Source: Eubacteriales bacterium (GTDB lineage Bacteria > Bacillota > Clostridia > Oscillospirales > Oscillospiraceae). Taken from it: 64,000 nucleotides of DNA. The position numbers and the translations under genes are program-made. This document shows positions 48,322-56,824 of this stretch, piece after piece; within the stretch, counting starts at the first letter, position 1; the number at the start of each line of letters is the position of its first letter. The DNA is taken from assembly GCA_030536515.1 (NCBI GenBank), contig JAUNPV010000001.1:1-64000 (forward strand), given 5' to 3'. Below the pieces are notes generated by a model. The model made no database searches, had not been told where the DNA came from, and saw only the letters and a list, made by a program, of their open reading frames with translations.

Positions 48322-49218
48322 ATGAACAAGCAGGATTTGGCGGCTATGGTGGCGGAGATTCTGGCGGGGATGGGGGACGAGCCTATGGTGAAGGCCTCGG
48401 ATTACCGCCCGACGGCCCCTCAGCCCGAGGCGAAGCCCACGGCCTGCGACGGGGCGTTTGTTCCCGACGTGACGGCCCTGGACTTACGCAGGCTTTATCA
48501 GGTGGAAAACCCGGAAAACGGGGAGAAATTCCGGAAAATGAAGGAGCGGACCCCGGCCCGCCTTGGCTCCGGCCGGGCGGGGCCACGGTATCAGACCCTG
48601 ACCATGCTCCGGTTCCGGGCGGACCATGCGGCGGCCCAGGATGCGGTGTTTTCTCAGGTTCCCGAGGATTTTGCGGAGAAAAACGGCATGACGGAGGTCA
48701 GGACCCGGTGTAAAGACAAGGACGAGTACCTGACCAGGCCGGACCATGGCCGGATTTTTGACGAGGCAAACAGCGAAAAGCTCCGCCGTCTGCCCAAGAC
48801 CCGGGTGCAGCTGGTGGTGGGGGACGGTCTCAGCGGGGCCGCCATTCAGGCCAACGCCATGGACTGCCTGGCCGCCATCCGGGAGGGGCTGAAAATCCGG
48901 GGCATTGAAGCCGGGGACCCGGTCTTTGTCCGGTACTGCCGGGTGGGGGCCAGCGACGCCATCGGTGAGCTCACCGGCTGCGAGCTGGTGTGTATGCTGG
49001 TGGGGGAGCGGCCGGGGCTGGTGACGGACAAGAGTATGTCCGCCTATATCACCTACGGGGCCCGCCGGGGCATTCCCGAGGCGGCCCGGTCGGTGGTGTC
49101 CAACATCCACGCCCAGGGGACCCCGGCGGTGGAGGCCGGGGCCCACATTGCGGGGCTGATTGAGAAAATGCTTCAGAAAAAGGCCTCCGGCATTGCCCTC
49201 CAGGAGGCGCTGGCTTGA
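48322..49218 (+). CDS. Ethanolamine ammonia-lyase small subunit EutC
   Basis: A 298-residue small subunit. The N-terminal tail (about 1-45, encapsulation-peptide-like amphipathic helix QDLAAMVAEILAGM) is followed by the cobalamin-contacting core: ARLGSGRAGPRYQT, RVQLVVGDGLSGAAIQAN, VFVRYCRVGASDAIGEL and GERPGLVTDKSMSAYI. GAGGTG precedes ATG 48322. Unusually eutB does not precede it; eutB lies four genes downstream. Confidence 0.94.
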   Translation: MNKQDLAAMVAEILAGMGDEPMVKASDYRPTAPQPEAKPTACDGAFVPDVTALDLRRLYQVENPENGEKFRKMKERTPARLGSGRAGPRYQTLTMLRFRADHAAAQDAVFSQVPEDFAEKNGMTEVRTRCKDKDEYLTRPDHGRIFDEANSEKLRRLPKTRVQLVVGDGLSGAAIQANAMDCLAAIREGLKIRGIEAGDPVFVRYCRVGASDAIGELTGCELVCMLVGERPGLVTDKSMSAYITYGARRGIPEAARSVVSNIHAQGTPAVEAGAHIAGLIEKMLQKKASGIALQEALA

Positions 49219-49838
49219 GCAGGGCGCTGGCGGTGCGGTATCTGGCCAACGCCAGCCCCGCCCTGTGCCGCAGCCTGGGGGCCCCGCCGGGGCTGCCGGC
49301 GCTGGGGCTGTTCACCGCCGACAGCGACGACGCCGCCTACATCGCCCTGGATGCGGCCACCAAGGCGGCGGAGGTGGAGGCGGCCTACGGCCAGAGCTTC
49401 TACGCCGGGGCGGCCAACGCCACCACCCCCAACGCCGGGGAGGTCCTGTGCGTCCTGGCGGCCCGGACCCCGGGGGCGGTGAAAAGCGGCATGGAGGCGG
49501 CGCTGGGGGCCTTGGAGCGGCTGGATTTTCAGGAGGTCCGGGGGGTCCCGTACCTTGCTCACACGGTCAGCAGCGTGGGTACCTTCCTGGCGAAGGAGGC
49601 AGGGGTGGCCCCGGGGACGGCCCTGGCCTATCTGATTGCCCCGCCGCTGGAGGGGATGTACGCCCTGGATGCGGCGCTAAAGGCCTCGGACACGGTGCTG
49701 CAAAAATTCTACGGCCCCCCCAGCCCCACCAACTTCGGCGGCGGGCTCCTGGCCGGGACCCAGTCCGCCTGCGAGGCCGCCTGCGCCGCCTTCGCCCAGG
49801 CGGTGGGAGAGGTGGCGGCCAGGCCGGACGGGCGGTAG
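49215..49838 (+). CDS. Microcompartment shell protein EutL
   Basis: A 207-residue tandem BMC-domain trimer-forming shell protein of the circularly permuted EutL type. Matching segments are FTADSDDAAYIALDAATKAAEVE, YGQSFYAGAANATTPNAGEVL and APPLEGMYALDAALKASD. The start is TTG 49215, overlapping the eutC stop as TTGA, with GGAGGCG upstream. It would form gated pores for ethanolamine or cobalamin. Confidence 0.9.
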   Translation: MSRALAVRYLANASPALCRSLGAPPGLPALGLFTADSDDAAYIALDAATKAAEVEAAYGQSFYAGAANATTPNAGEVLCVLAARTPGAVKSGMEAALGALERLDFQEVRGVPYLAHTVSSVGTFLAKEAGVAPGTALAYLIAPPLEGMYALDAALKASDTVLQKFYGPPSPTNFGGGLLAGTQSACEAACAAFAQAVGEVAARPDGR

Positions 49839-49843
49839 CAACC

Positions 49844-50099
49844 GTAGGGCGGCCTGCCCTCAGGCCGCCGGGCAGTTCGGGAAATGGAAAGGGAGAAGAA
49901 AACCTTCTCCCCGTAAAGGGGACGCCGCAGCCGTAAGCAGCCCCGGGGGGAAGGTGCCCCGAAGGGGCGGAAGAGGAACGGCGAAATGTCGAATATGGTA
50001 TGCACCGCCGTATATGCGTACAAGCGTTAAGATGTCGCCATTCCTCTTCCGGCAAAGTCCCCTAAAGCGGCCTTTGCCACCTTCCCCCCGGGGGAAGGT
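49844..50099. repeat. Family A REP and family D repeat between eutL and eutM
   Basis: GTAG plus GGCGGCCTG/CAGGCCGCC hairpin (49844-49869). The family D copy (about 49902-50099) carries a nested segment GCTGCTTACGG...GGGGAGAAGGT in reverse orientation, also found at 59539-59571. Its right end is CCTTCCCCCCGGGGGAAGG. Confidence 0.75.
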
Positions 50100-50137
50100 T
50101 TTGGGGTGCGGTGCAACAATTTTGAAAGGAGAACAAT

Positions 50138-50440
50138 ATGGACACAAATTCTCTGGGTATGATTGAAACGAAGGGCCTTGTCGGGGCCATTGAGGCGGCG
50201 GATGCCATGGTGAAATCCGCCAATGTCCAGCTGGTGGGCAAGGAGCAGGTGGGCGGCGGCTTGGTCACCGTCATGGTCCGGGGGGACGTGGGCGCTGTGA
50301 AGGCGGCCACCGATGCCGGGGCGGCGGCTGCGGAAAAGGTGGGGGAGCTGATTTCCGTCCACGTCATCGCCCGGCCCCACATGGAGGTGGATGCCATCCT
50401 CCCCAAGGGCCGCCAGACTCCACCGGCCCAGGCCAAGTAA
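50138..50440 (+). CDS. Microcompartment shell protein EutM (PduA/J-type)
   Basis: A 100-residue single BMC-domain hexamer protein ([25 protein letters not shown] ... [18 protein letters not shown] ... [10 protein letters not shown]). GAAAGGAG precedes ATG 50138. It restarts the operon after the repeat. The following ATG is directly after its stop. Confidence 0.93.
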   Translation: MDTNSLGMIETKGLVGAIEAADAMVKSANVQLVGKEQVGGGLVTVMVRGDVGAVKAATDAGAAAAEKVGELISVHVIARPHMEVDAILPKGRQTPPAQAK

Positions 50441-51106
50441 ATGCTCTACGACCAGCAGGCCGTCCAGGCCAATATCCGCAACCGGGAGGGCAGACGGGTG
50501 TTCTTCCTCCCCCGGGGCAGCCAGCTGACCAGCGAGGCCCGGGACTGGCTCACCCGGGAGCGGATTGACATCCGCCCCGGGGACCAGGCGAGAATTCTGG
50601 AATATCGGCTGGAAAACGGCGGCGTCCTCCGGGAAAAGCCGGAGCACATGACCCATCTGCGGGATAACATTCTGGTGGAGAAAACCCATCCGATTATCCG
50701 GTTCCGGGGGAAAATGGACACCTTGCAGGCAATTCTGCTGCTGTGCCAGACCCAGGTGCGGGACAGAGAGGGGCAGCTGGGGGAGATACTGGCGCTGGCG
50801 AGGAAAATCGTAGCCTGCGAGGTCATGGAGGAGCCGCTGACGGTGGAAACCCTCTGCGGCCTGACCATGGAGGAGCAGCGCCGCCGCAGCCACTTTCCCC
50901 AGGAGCACTACGGAACGCCCCACTTCATGCCCCAGGCGGCGGACGGGGCGGAAATGGGCTGGCTGAACCTGTGCCGCTGCGCCGCCCGGGAGGCGGAGCT
51001 GGCGGCGGCGCAGGCGCTGAAGCGGGAGGACATCCAGCGGGCGCTGAACCGGATGAGCAGTATGCTGTATCTGCTTATGATCGAAACAAAGGCGGGAAGA
51101 AAATGA
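50441..51106 (+). CDS. EutT-type corrinoid adenosyltransferase
   Basis: A 221-residue protein resembling EutT, which makes adenosylcobalamin for EutBC from ATP. Shared features are LRDNILVEKTHPIIRFRGKMDTLQA (EutT has MVAKSDPRLGFRAVLDS), the HFMPQAADGAEMGWLNL..REAEL stretch, and DIQRALNRMSSMLYLLMI at the end. The CCxxC metal motif of Salmonella EutT is not apparent, so it may belong to a metal-independent class. It abuts eutM (zero spacing) and overlaps eutB by 4 nt. Confidence 0.85.
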   Translation: MLYDQQAVQANIRNREGRRVFFLPRGSQLTSEARDWLTRERIDIRPGDQARILEYRLENGGVLREKPEHMTHLRDNILVEKTHPIIRFRGKMDTLQAILLLCQTQVRDREGQLGEILALARKIVACEVMEEPLTVETLCGLTMEEQRRRSHFPQEHYGTPHFMPQAADGAEMGWLNLCRCAAREAELAAAQALKREDIQRALNRMSSMLYLLMIETKAGRK

Positions 51107-52467
51107 AGTTAAAAACCACCCTTTTGGGGAAAACTTACACATTCCGGGATTTGAAACAGGTGCTGGCCAAGGCCAACGAGGAAAAGACCGGCGACGCCCT
51201 GGCAGGGCTGGCGGCGGAGAACGCCCGGGAGCGGATTGCCGCCAAGGTGGTGCTGGCGGCGGTGACCCTGGGGGACCTGCGGGAAAATCCGGCGGTGCCC
51301 TACGAAACCGACGAGGTCACCCGGATTATCCAGGACGATGTGAACGAGGCTGTTTATCAAAAAATCCGGGGCTGGACCGTGTCGGAGCTGCGGGAGTGGC
51401 TCCTCTCGGAGGACACCACCGGCGCGGACATTGCCCGCATCAGCCGGGGGCTGACGGCGGAAATGGCGGCGGCGGTTTGCAAGCTCATGGGCAACCTGGA
51501 CCTGATCTACGCCGCCCAGAAGATTACCGTCACCGCCCACTGCAACACCACCATCGGCCTGCCCGGCACCCTGTCGTGCCGACTCCAGCCCAACCACACC
51601 ACCGATGACCCGGAGGGCATCACCGCCTCGGTGCTGGAGGGGCTGAGCTTCGGGGCCGGGGATGCCGTCATCGGCCTGAACCCGGTGACCGACAGCCCCG
51701 AGCAGGTGGGCAGGGTGCTGCGCCGGTTTCAGGAGATTAAGGAGCACTGGGAGATTCCCACCCAAATCTGCGTGCTGGCCCACGTAACCGCCCAGATGAA
51801 GGCGGTCCGGGCGGGAGCGCCCTGCGATTTGATTTTCCAGTCCATTGCCGGCAGCCAGAAGGGCAACGAGGCCTTCGGCTTCTCCGGGGCCACCCTGGAG
51901 GAGGCCCGGCAGCTGCTTTTGAAGGAGGGCACCTGCCAGGGGCCCAATGTGATGTATTTTGAGACCGGCCAGGGGTCGGAGCTGTCCTCCGACGCCCACT
52001 TTGACACCGACCAGGTGACCATGGAGGCCCGGTGCTACGGCTTCGCCCGGCGGTTCCGGCCCTACCTTGTCAACACGGTGGTGGGCTTCATCGGGCCGGA
52101 ATACCTCTACGATGCCCGCCAGGTGACCCGGGCGGGGCTGGAGGACCACTTTATGGGCAAGCTGCTGGGCATCCCCATGGGCTGCGACTGCTGCTACACC
52201 AACCACATGAAGGCCGACCAGAACGATATTGAAAATCTGGCGTCCCTGCTGACCATGGCCGGGTGCAATTACTTTATGGGCATCCCCCACGGGGACGACA
52301 TTATGCTCAACTACCAGACCACCGGCTTCCGGGAGACAGCGGCCCTCCGGGAAATCACCGGCAAGACCGCCATTCCGGAGTTCCAGCGGTGGCTGGAAAA
52401 AATGGGCTTTGTGGAAAACGGAAGGCTGACAAAAAAGGCGGGAGACGGGTCGGCGCTGCTGTTTTGA
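51103..52467 (+). CDS. Ethanolamine ammonia-lyase large subunit EutB
   Basis: A 454-residue TIM-barrel catalytic subunit converting ethanolamine to acetaldehyde and ammonia with adenosylcobalamin. Conserved stretches are AHCNTTIGLPGTLSCRLQPNH, IGLNPVTDSP, FQSIAGSQKGNEAFG, YFETGQGSELSSDAH and GCDCCYTNHMKADQND. ATG 51103 overlaps the eutT stop (ATGA). It is separated from eutC by about 1.9 kb, unlike the usual adjacent eutBC. Confidence 0.96.
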   Translation: MKLKTTLLGKTYTFRDLKQVLAKANEEKTGDALAGLAAENARERIAAKVVLAAVTLGDLRENPAVPYETDEVTRIIQDDVNEAVYQKIRGWTVSELREWLLSEDTTGADIARISRGLTAEMAAAVCKLMGNLDLIYAAQKITVTAHCNTTIGLPGTLSCRLQPNHTTDDPEGITASVLEGLSFGAGDAVIGLNPVTDSPEQVGRVLRRFQEIKEHWEIPTQICVLAHVTAQMKAVRAGAPCDLIFQSIAGSQKGNEAFGFSGATLEEARQLLLKEGTCQGPNVMYFETGQGSELSSDAHFDTDQVTMEARCYGFARRFRPYLVNTVVGFIGPEYLYDARQVTRAGLEDHFMGKLLGIPMGCDCCYTNHMKADQNDIENLASLLTMAGCNYFMGIPHGDDIMLNYQTTGFRETAALREITGKTAIPEFQRWLEKMGFVENGRLTKKAGDGSALLF

Positions 52468-52477
52468 GAATGCCCCT

Positions 52478-52604
52478 GTAGGGAATGGATTTATCCATTC
52501 CGGGCCAAACTCGATGGGCATTGCTTGGCAGCGTGCACGGGGCGAAAGGAAAAATCCCCATCGAGGTGATTTTTCCTTTCGGAACGGATAAATCCGTTCC
52601 CTAC
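52478..52604. repeat. BIME, family B variant, between eutB and eutE
   Basis: The left REP is GTAG plus arms GGAATGGAT/ATCCATTCC (52478-52501): one base changed in each arm so pairing is kept. The right inverted REP has the standard arms, with CTAC at 52601-52604. An internal GAAAGGAAAAA / TTTTTCCTTTC hairpin lies between. Confidence 0.85.
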
Positions 52605-52624
52605 GGAGCTGTGGAGGATTGAAA

Positions 52625-54040
52625 ATGGAATTTGACAAGGACTTAATGGCCCGGCAGGAGGCTCGGGCTTTGGCCGGGGCGGCGGAGGCTGCTCAGGCGG
52701 TGCTGGCGGAGCTTCCCCAGGAGAAGCTGGATGCCATTGTGGAGGCGGTGGCGGCGGCCTTTACGGAGAAGGCGGCCCAGCTTGCCGAGCTGGCCGTCCG
52801 GGAGACCGGCTTTGGCAACGCCGCCGACAAGACGGCCAAAAACCTCTTTGCCTCCCGGGATGTGGCGGCGGCGGTCCGGGGCATGAAAACCCGGGGCGTT
52901 TTGAAGGAAACGCCGGGGCTGTGGGAGGTGGGAGTGCCGGTGGGGGTCATCGCCGCCATTGTGCCCAGCACCAACCCCACCTCCACCGTCTGCTACAAGG
53001 CCCTCATCGCCCTGAAGGCCGGCTGCACCATCGTGTTCTCCCCCCACCCCAATGCGGCGGCGTGCACCCGGCAGGCGGCCCAGGTTGTGGCCCGGGCGGC
53101 GGAGGAGGCCGGTGCCCCCAAGGGGTCCGTGGCCTGCCTGAGCGTTCCCGTGATGGCGGGCTGCCAGGAGCTGATGGCCGCCCCCCAGGTGCGGCTGATT
53201 CTGGCAACGGGGGGACCGGGCATGGTCCGTGCCGCCTATTCCTCCGGCAAGCCGGCTATTGGCGTGGGGGCGGGCAACGGCCCCGCCTTTATCCACCACA
53301 GCGCCGATGTTGCCAGGGCGCTGGAGTGCATTGCCCGGTCGAAAACCTTTGATTTCGGCACGGTCTGCGCCTCGGAGCAGAGCATTATTGTGGAAAAAAG
53401 TTTGGAGTCCGCCGTCCGGCAGGAGGGGGCCAGGCTGGGCTTTTACTTTATGAACAGCTCGGAGGCCGGGGCTCTGGCGAAACTGCTGTTTAAGCCCACC
53501 GGGGCGCTGAACCCGGACATCGTGGGAAAATCCGCCGAGATTCTGGCGCAAAAGGCAGGCTTTGCCGTGCCCAGCGGCACCCGGGTCCTGGTGGCCCGGG
53601 AGCAGGAGGCGGGGCCCACCCGGCCCTACTCCATGGAAAAGCTGTGCCCGGTGCTGGCCTTTTTCGTTATGGACAGCGAGGAAAGCGTGCTGAACAAGGC
53701 CGTGGAGGTGCTGACCCACGAGGGCAGCGGCCACACCTTTGCCATCCACGCCTCCGACGAGGGGGTCATCCGGCGCTTTGCTCTGAAAATTCCCGTGTCC
53801 CGGTTTTTGGTGAACACCCCGGCGGCCCTGGGAGGCATCGGGGCCACCACCCGGCTGTTCCCGGCACTGACCCTGGGCTGCGGGGCAGTGGGGGGCAGCA
53901 GCTCCTCCAACAACATCTCGCCCCTGGACCTTATCAACATCCGAAGGGTGGCCTGGGGGCAGGAGGAAAAACCCCGGGTCCGGGCGGATGCAGACCTGGT
54001 GGAGCTGCTGACACAGAAGATTATGGAGAGGCTATCGTAG
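52625..54040 (+). CDS. CoA-acylating acetaldehyde dehydrogenase EutE
   Basis: A 471-residue aldehyde dehydrogenase producing acetyl-CoA. The catalytic Cys is in FDFGTVCASEQS; ATGGPGMVRAAYSSGKPAIGVGAGN binds NAD/CoA. An N-terminal helix (residues 1-20) may target the enzyme to the shell. GTGGAGG precedes ATG 52625. The stop TAG 54038-54040 is the TAG of a REP foot. Confidence 0.93.
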   Translation: MEFDKDLMARQEARALAGAAEAAQAVLAELPQEKLDAIVEAVAAAFTEKAAQLAELAVRETGFGNAADKTAKNLFASRDVAAAVRGMKTRGVLKETPGLWEVGVPVGVIAAIVPSTNPTSTVCYKALIALKAGCTIVFSPHPNAAACTRQAAQVVARAAEEAGAPKGSVACLSVPVMAGCQELMAAPQVRLILATGGPGMVRAAYSSGKPAIGVGAGNGPAFIHHSADVARALECIARSKTFDFGTVCASEQSIIVEKSLESAVRQEGARLGFYFMNSSEAGALAKLLFKPTGALNPDIVGKSAEILAQKAGFAVPSGTRVLVAREQEAGPTRPYSMEKLCPVLAFFVMDSEESVLNKAVEVLTHEGSGHTFAIHASDEGVIRRFALKIPVSRFLVNTPAALGGIGATTRLFPALTLGCGAVGGSSSSNNISPLDLINIRRVAWGQEEKPRVRADADLVELLTQKIMERLS

Positions 54041-54132
54041 GGACAGCCCTTGCGGCTGTCCGGCCATTTCCCAAGGGGAAATGGCGTCATTCCCGGAGGG
54101 AATGACCGGGAGGGGGCAAGCCCCTCCCCTAC
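54037..54132. repeat. Composite BIME: family S REP and inverted family E REP
   Basis: GTAG plus GGACAGCC/GGCTGTCC (54037-54061) and inverted GGGAGGGGGC...GCCCCTCCC with CTAC (54108-54132), with small CCATTTCCC / GGGAAATGG and CATTCCC / GGGAATG hairpins between. It starts on the stop of eutE. Confidence 0.8.
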
Positions 54133-54150
54133 GAGTCAGTATCGGCTAAT

Positions 54151-54298
54151 TGTCATTGCGAACCAGTGCCGCAGCACTGGTGTGGCAATCCGTTCTCTTT
54201 TTCATGTTTCCAAAGGAAACATGAACTGATTGGTGCGATGCACCAATCAGAGGGGATGCGGATTGCCACGCCAGTCTGAGGACTGGCTCGCAATGACA
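54151..54298. repeat. Family C repeat, long form
   Basis: Ends TGTCATTGCGAACCAG and CTGGCTCGCAATGACA; centre CATGTTTCC / GGAAACATG and CTGATTGGTG / CACCAATCAG hairpins. Compared with the 37750 copy the centre arms differ at several paired positions. Confidence 0.85.
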
Positions 54299-54347
54299 TC
54301 GCAAAAGTTTAGGCGTTACAGGCCACTACGCAGGATGGGGGATTATA

Positions 54348-54956
54348 TTGGAAAATCAAAAGATTGCGGCTCTGGCGGAGGTGCTGGCGGGGCGGCTGTT
54401 TGTGGAATTGGAGGCCTCGGGGCGGCACGTTCATGTGACGGCGGACCAGGCCAGGACCCTGTTCGGCCACCCGCTGACGGCCCGGCGGCCACTGTCCCAG
54501 CCGGGGCAGTTTCTGGCCAACGAGCGGGTGACGGTGCTGGGGCCGAAAGGAAAATTTGAAAACGTGGCGGTGCTGGGCCCGGAGCGGCGGGAGGCCCAGG
54601 TGGAGGTGTCGCTGACGGATGCCCGGGTGCTGGGGGTGAAGGCCCCGGTGCGGCTGTCCGGGGACGTGGCGGACACCCCCGGGGCGGTGCTGACAGGAAG
54701 CCTGGGGTCCGTGACCATCCCCCGGGGGGTCATTGCCGCAAAACGCCACATCCACCTGACCCCGGAGGACGGGGCGAAATTCGGGGTGAAGAACGGGCAG
54801 ATTGTGTCTCTGCGGACCTTTACCGAAAGACCGGTGGTGTTTGAGGACGTGGCGGTGCGCATCAGTCCGGACTTTGCCTCCTATGTCCACCTGGACTATG
54901 ACGAGGCCAACGCCTGCGGCTTTGCCGCCGGGGACCTGGGGAGGATTCTCCCGTGA
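54348..54956 (+). CDS. PduL-type phosphotransacylase
   Basis: A 202-residue enzyme of the PduL family, converting acetyl-CoA and phosphate to acetyl-phosphate. The tandem beta-barrel signatures are GRHVHVTADQARTLFG, near the N-terminus, and KRHIHLTPEDGAKFGV, with zinc-binding histidines. TTG 54348 has GGGGG upstream. It overlaps the next gene by 4 nt (GTGA). In eut operons it takes the role of EutD. Confidence 0.92.
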   Translation: MENQKIAALAEVLAGRLFVELEASGRHVHVTADQARTLFGHPLTARRPLSQPGQFLANERVTVLGPKGKFENVAVLGPERREAQVEVSLTDARVLGVKAPVRLSGDVADTPGAVLTGSLGSVTIPRGVIAAKRHIHLTPEDGAKFGVKNGQIVSLRTFTERPVVFEDVAVRISPDFASYVHLDYDEANACGFAAGDLGRILP

Positions 54957-55348
54957 GGGCCCTGCTCATCGGCCGGGAGCCGGGGGCGGCGCTGGGCTAC
55001 GAGTATACGGCGCAGCCGCCTTACGATGCGGTGGTCATCGGGTCGCTGACCTTAAATGAGCTGCTGCGGTTCCGGGAGGAGCGGGTGCTGGAGGCTCTGG
55101 CCCAGGGGAAAAGCGTGTATTTATATACCCCGGGGCTGCCGGAGGCCCCGAAGAACCGGGCGTTGGCCGGAAGCCTGACGGCGGCCCAGCGGGAGCTGAA
55201 AAACTGGGGGGTGCTGTTCACCGACGGGGGCCGGAAGCGGCTGGTCACCGCCCAGGAGGCCAGGGCCCTCAGAAGCCGGGGGCTTTCGCCCAGCCCCGGG
55301 GCGGTGCTGACACCCCTGGCGAAGGAAATTATGGAGGGAACAACATGA
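54953..55348 (+). CDS. Uncharacterised eut-operon protein
   Basis: A 131-residue soluble protein starting RALLIGREPGAALGYEY with VVIGSLTLNELLRFREERVLEAL, a Rossmann-like or flavodoxin-like first strand-loop pattern. GTG 54953 overlaps the pduL stop and its own stop overlaps the eutN start, so it is fully coupled to the operon. It is not EutP, EutQ, EutJ or EutS by sequence as I know them. I believe related small proteins sit between pduL and eutN in other Firmicutes, but function is unknown to me. Confidence 0.7.
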   Translation: MRALLIGREPGAALGYEYTAQPPYDAVVIGSLTLNELLRFREERVLEALAQGKSVYLYTPGLPEAPKNRALAGSLTAAQRELKNWGVLFTDGGRKRLVTAQEARALRSRGLSPSPGAVLTPLAKEIMEGTT

Positions 55349-55581
55349 AGGTGGGAAAAGTGATTGGGGCCATCTGGGCCACCCGGAAGGCGGCGTGCCT
55401 CCAGGGGCAGACCTTTCTGGTGGTGGACAGCGGCGGCGAGCAAATCGTGGCGGCGGACCAGGTGGGGGCCGGAACCGGGGACAAGGTGCTGCTCGCCACC
55501 GGCACGGTGGCATCCAAATACTGCATGGACGCTCCGGTGGATGCAGCCGTGGTGGCCATTGTAGACGAAAAGGGTCAATAA
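55345..55581 (+). CDS. Microcompartment vertex protein EutN
   Basis: A 78-residue EutN/CcmL pentamer protein closing shell vertices (MKVGKVIGAIWATRKAACLQG, LVAVDSGG-like ADQVGAGTGDKVLLATGT). ATG 55345 overlaps the preceding stop by 4 nt. Confidence 0.93.
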   Translation: MKVGKVIGAIWATRKAACLQGQTFLVVDSGGEQIVAADQVGAGTGDKVLLATGTVASKYCMDAPVDAAVVAIVDEKGQ

Positions 55582-55582
55582 A

Positions 55583-56668
55583 ATGTCATTTCACGAGATT
55601 TTGATTGCCATTATGGCGGTATTTGCCCTGCTTGGGGGGCTGGACCGGATGTTCGGGAACCGGCTGGGCATGGGAAAGGAATTTGAGGAGGGCATCCTCG
55701 CCATGGGCTCTCTGGCCCTGGCCATGGTGGGGGTGGTCTGCCTGGCCCCGGTGCTGGCGGCGGTGTTAAAGCCGGTGGTGGTGCCCCTCTATGCCGCCCT
55801 GGGGGCGGACCCGGCCATGTTCGCCGGAACTCTGCTGGCCTGCGACATGGGCGGCGGGGCCCTGGCGGCGGAGCTGACCGACAGCACCGAGGCGGCCATG
55901 CTGGGCGGCGTGCTGACGGGGGCCATGCTGGGGGCCACGGTGGTGTTCACCATTCCCGTGGCCATGGGAATTTTGAAGGAGGAGGACCGGCCTGCCATGG
56001 CCAGGGGCATCCTCTGCGGCATGGTCACCATTCCCTTCGGCATTCTGGCGGGGGGACTGACGGCGGGGTTCCCTCTGGGGATGGTGCTGCGAAATCTCAT
56101 TCCCATCGTCCTCATCGCTCTGCTCATTGCCCTGGGGCTGTGGCGGGCGGAGGGGGCCATGATTCGGGGGTTCGTGGTGTTCGGCAAGGTCATCGTCATT
56201 CTGGTGACGGTGGGCCTGGGGGCGGCCATTTGGGAGGCCCTCACCGGCTGGGTGCTGATTCCCGGCATGGCCCCCATTTCCGAGGGCTTTGAGGTGGTGG
56301 GCACCATCGCCATTATGCTGGCGGGGGCTTTTCCCCTGGTGTACCTGCTGACCAAGCTGCTGCGGCGGCCTCTGCTGGCTTTGGGGAAAAGCATGGGCAT
56401 CAACGAGCCGGCGGCGGCGGGGCTCATTGCCAGCCTGGCCAACTCCATTGCGGCGTTCAACCTGGTGAAGGAGATGAACCCCCGGGGAAAGGTGGTCAAC
56501 GTGGCCTTCGCCGTGTCGGCGGCCTTTGTGTTCGGGGACCATCTGGGCTTCACGGCGGGGTTTGCGCCGGAGATGATTGGGCCCATGATTGTGGGCAAGC
56601 TGGTGGGGGGCGTGTGCGCCGTGGCGGTTGCCCTGTGGGTGACCAGAAAGGAAAGCCGGGCTCTGTAG
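55583..56668 (+). CDS. Ethanolamine permease EutH
   Basis: A 361-residue integral membrane protein with ten or more hydrophobic helices. EutH signatures are GLDRMFGNRLGMGKEFEEG, LLACDMGGGALAAEL, TIPFGILAGGL and SAAFVFGDHLGFTAGFA. It starts one base after the eutN stop. The stop TAG (56666-56668) belongs to a REP foot. It is the last eut gene here. Confidence 0.93.
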   Translation: MSFHEILIAIMAVFALLGGLDRMFGNRLGMGKEFEEGILAMGSLALAMVGVVCLAPVLAAVLKPVVVPLYAALGADPAMFAGTLLACDMGGGALAAELTDSTEAAMLGGVLTGAMLGATVVFTIPVAMGILKEEDRPAMARGILCGMVTIPFGILAGGLTAGFPLGMVLRNLIPIVLIALLIALGLWRAEGAMIRGFVVFGKVIVILVTVGLGAAIWEALTGWVLIPGMAPISEGFEVVGTIAIMLAGAFPLVYLLTKLLRRPLLALGKSMGINEPAAAGLIASLANSIAAFNLVKEMNPRGKVVNVAFAVSAAFVFGDHLGFTAGFAPEMIGPMIVGKLVGGVCAVAVALWVTRKESRAL

Positions 56669-56754
56669 GGGAGGGGCTTGCCCCCTCCCGGTCATTCCCG
56701 GAGGGAATGACGCCATGCTTTGCATGGCCGGACAGCCGCAAGGGCTGTCCCTAC
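56665..56754. repeat. Composite BIME: family E REP and inverted family S REP
   Basis: GTAG plus GGGAGGGG/CCCCCTCCC (56665-56689) starting on the eutH stop, and inverted GGACAGCC/GGCTGTCC with CTAC (56730-56754). Confidence 0.8.
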
Positions 56755-56788
56755 GCAGCAGATGAGAGTTTGAATATACAGAAAATGG

Positions 56789-56818
56789 TTGACAAACCGG
56801 CCTCTGTTGGTCTATAAT
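56789..56818 (+). promoter_or_regulatory. Promoter of the T-box leader and metG
   Basis: TTGACA (56789-56794) and TATAAT (56813-56818), spaced 18 bp. Confidence 0.8.
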
Positions 56819-56824
56819 AGAATG

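Noticed and set aside
52619..52625. TTG at 52619 as the eutE start
   Set aside because: ATG 52625 has better spacing to GGAGG and matches family N-termini.
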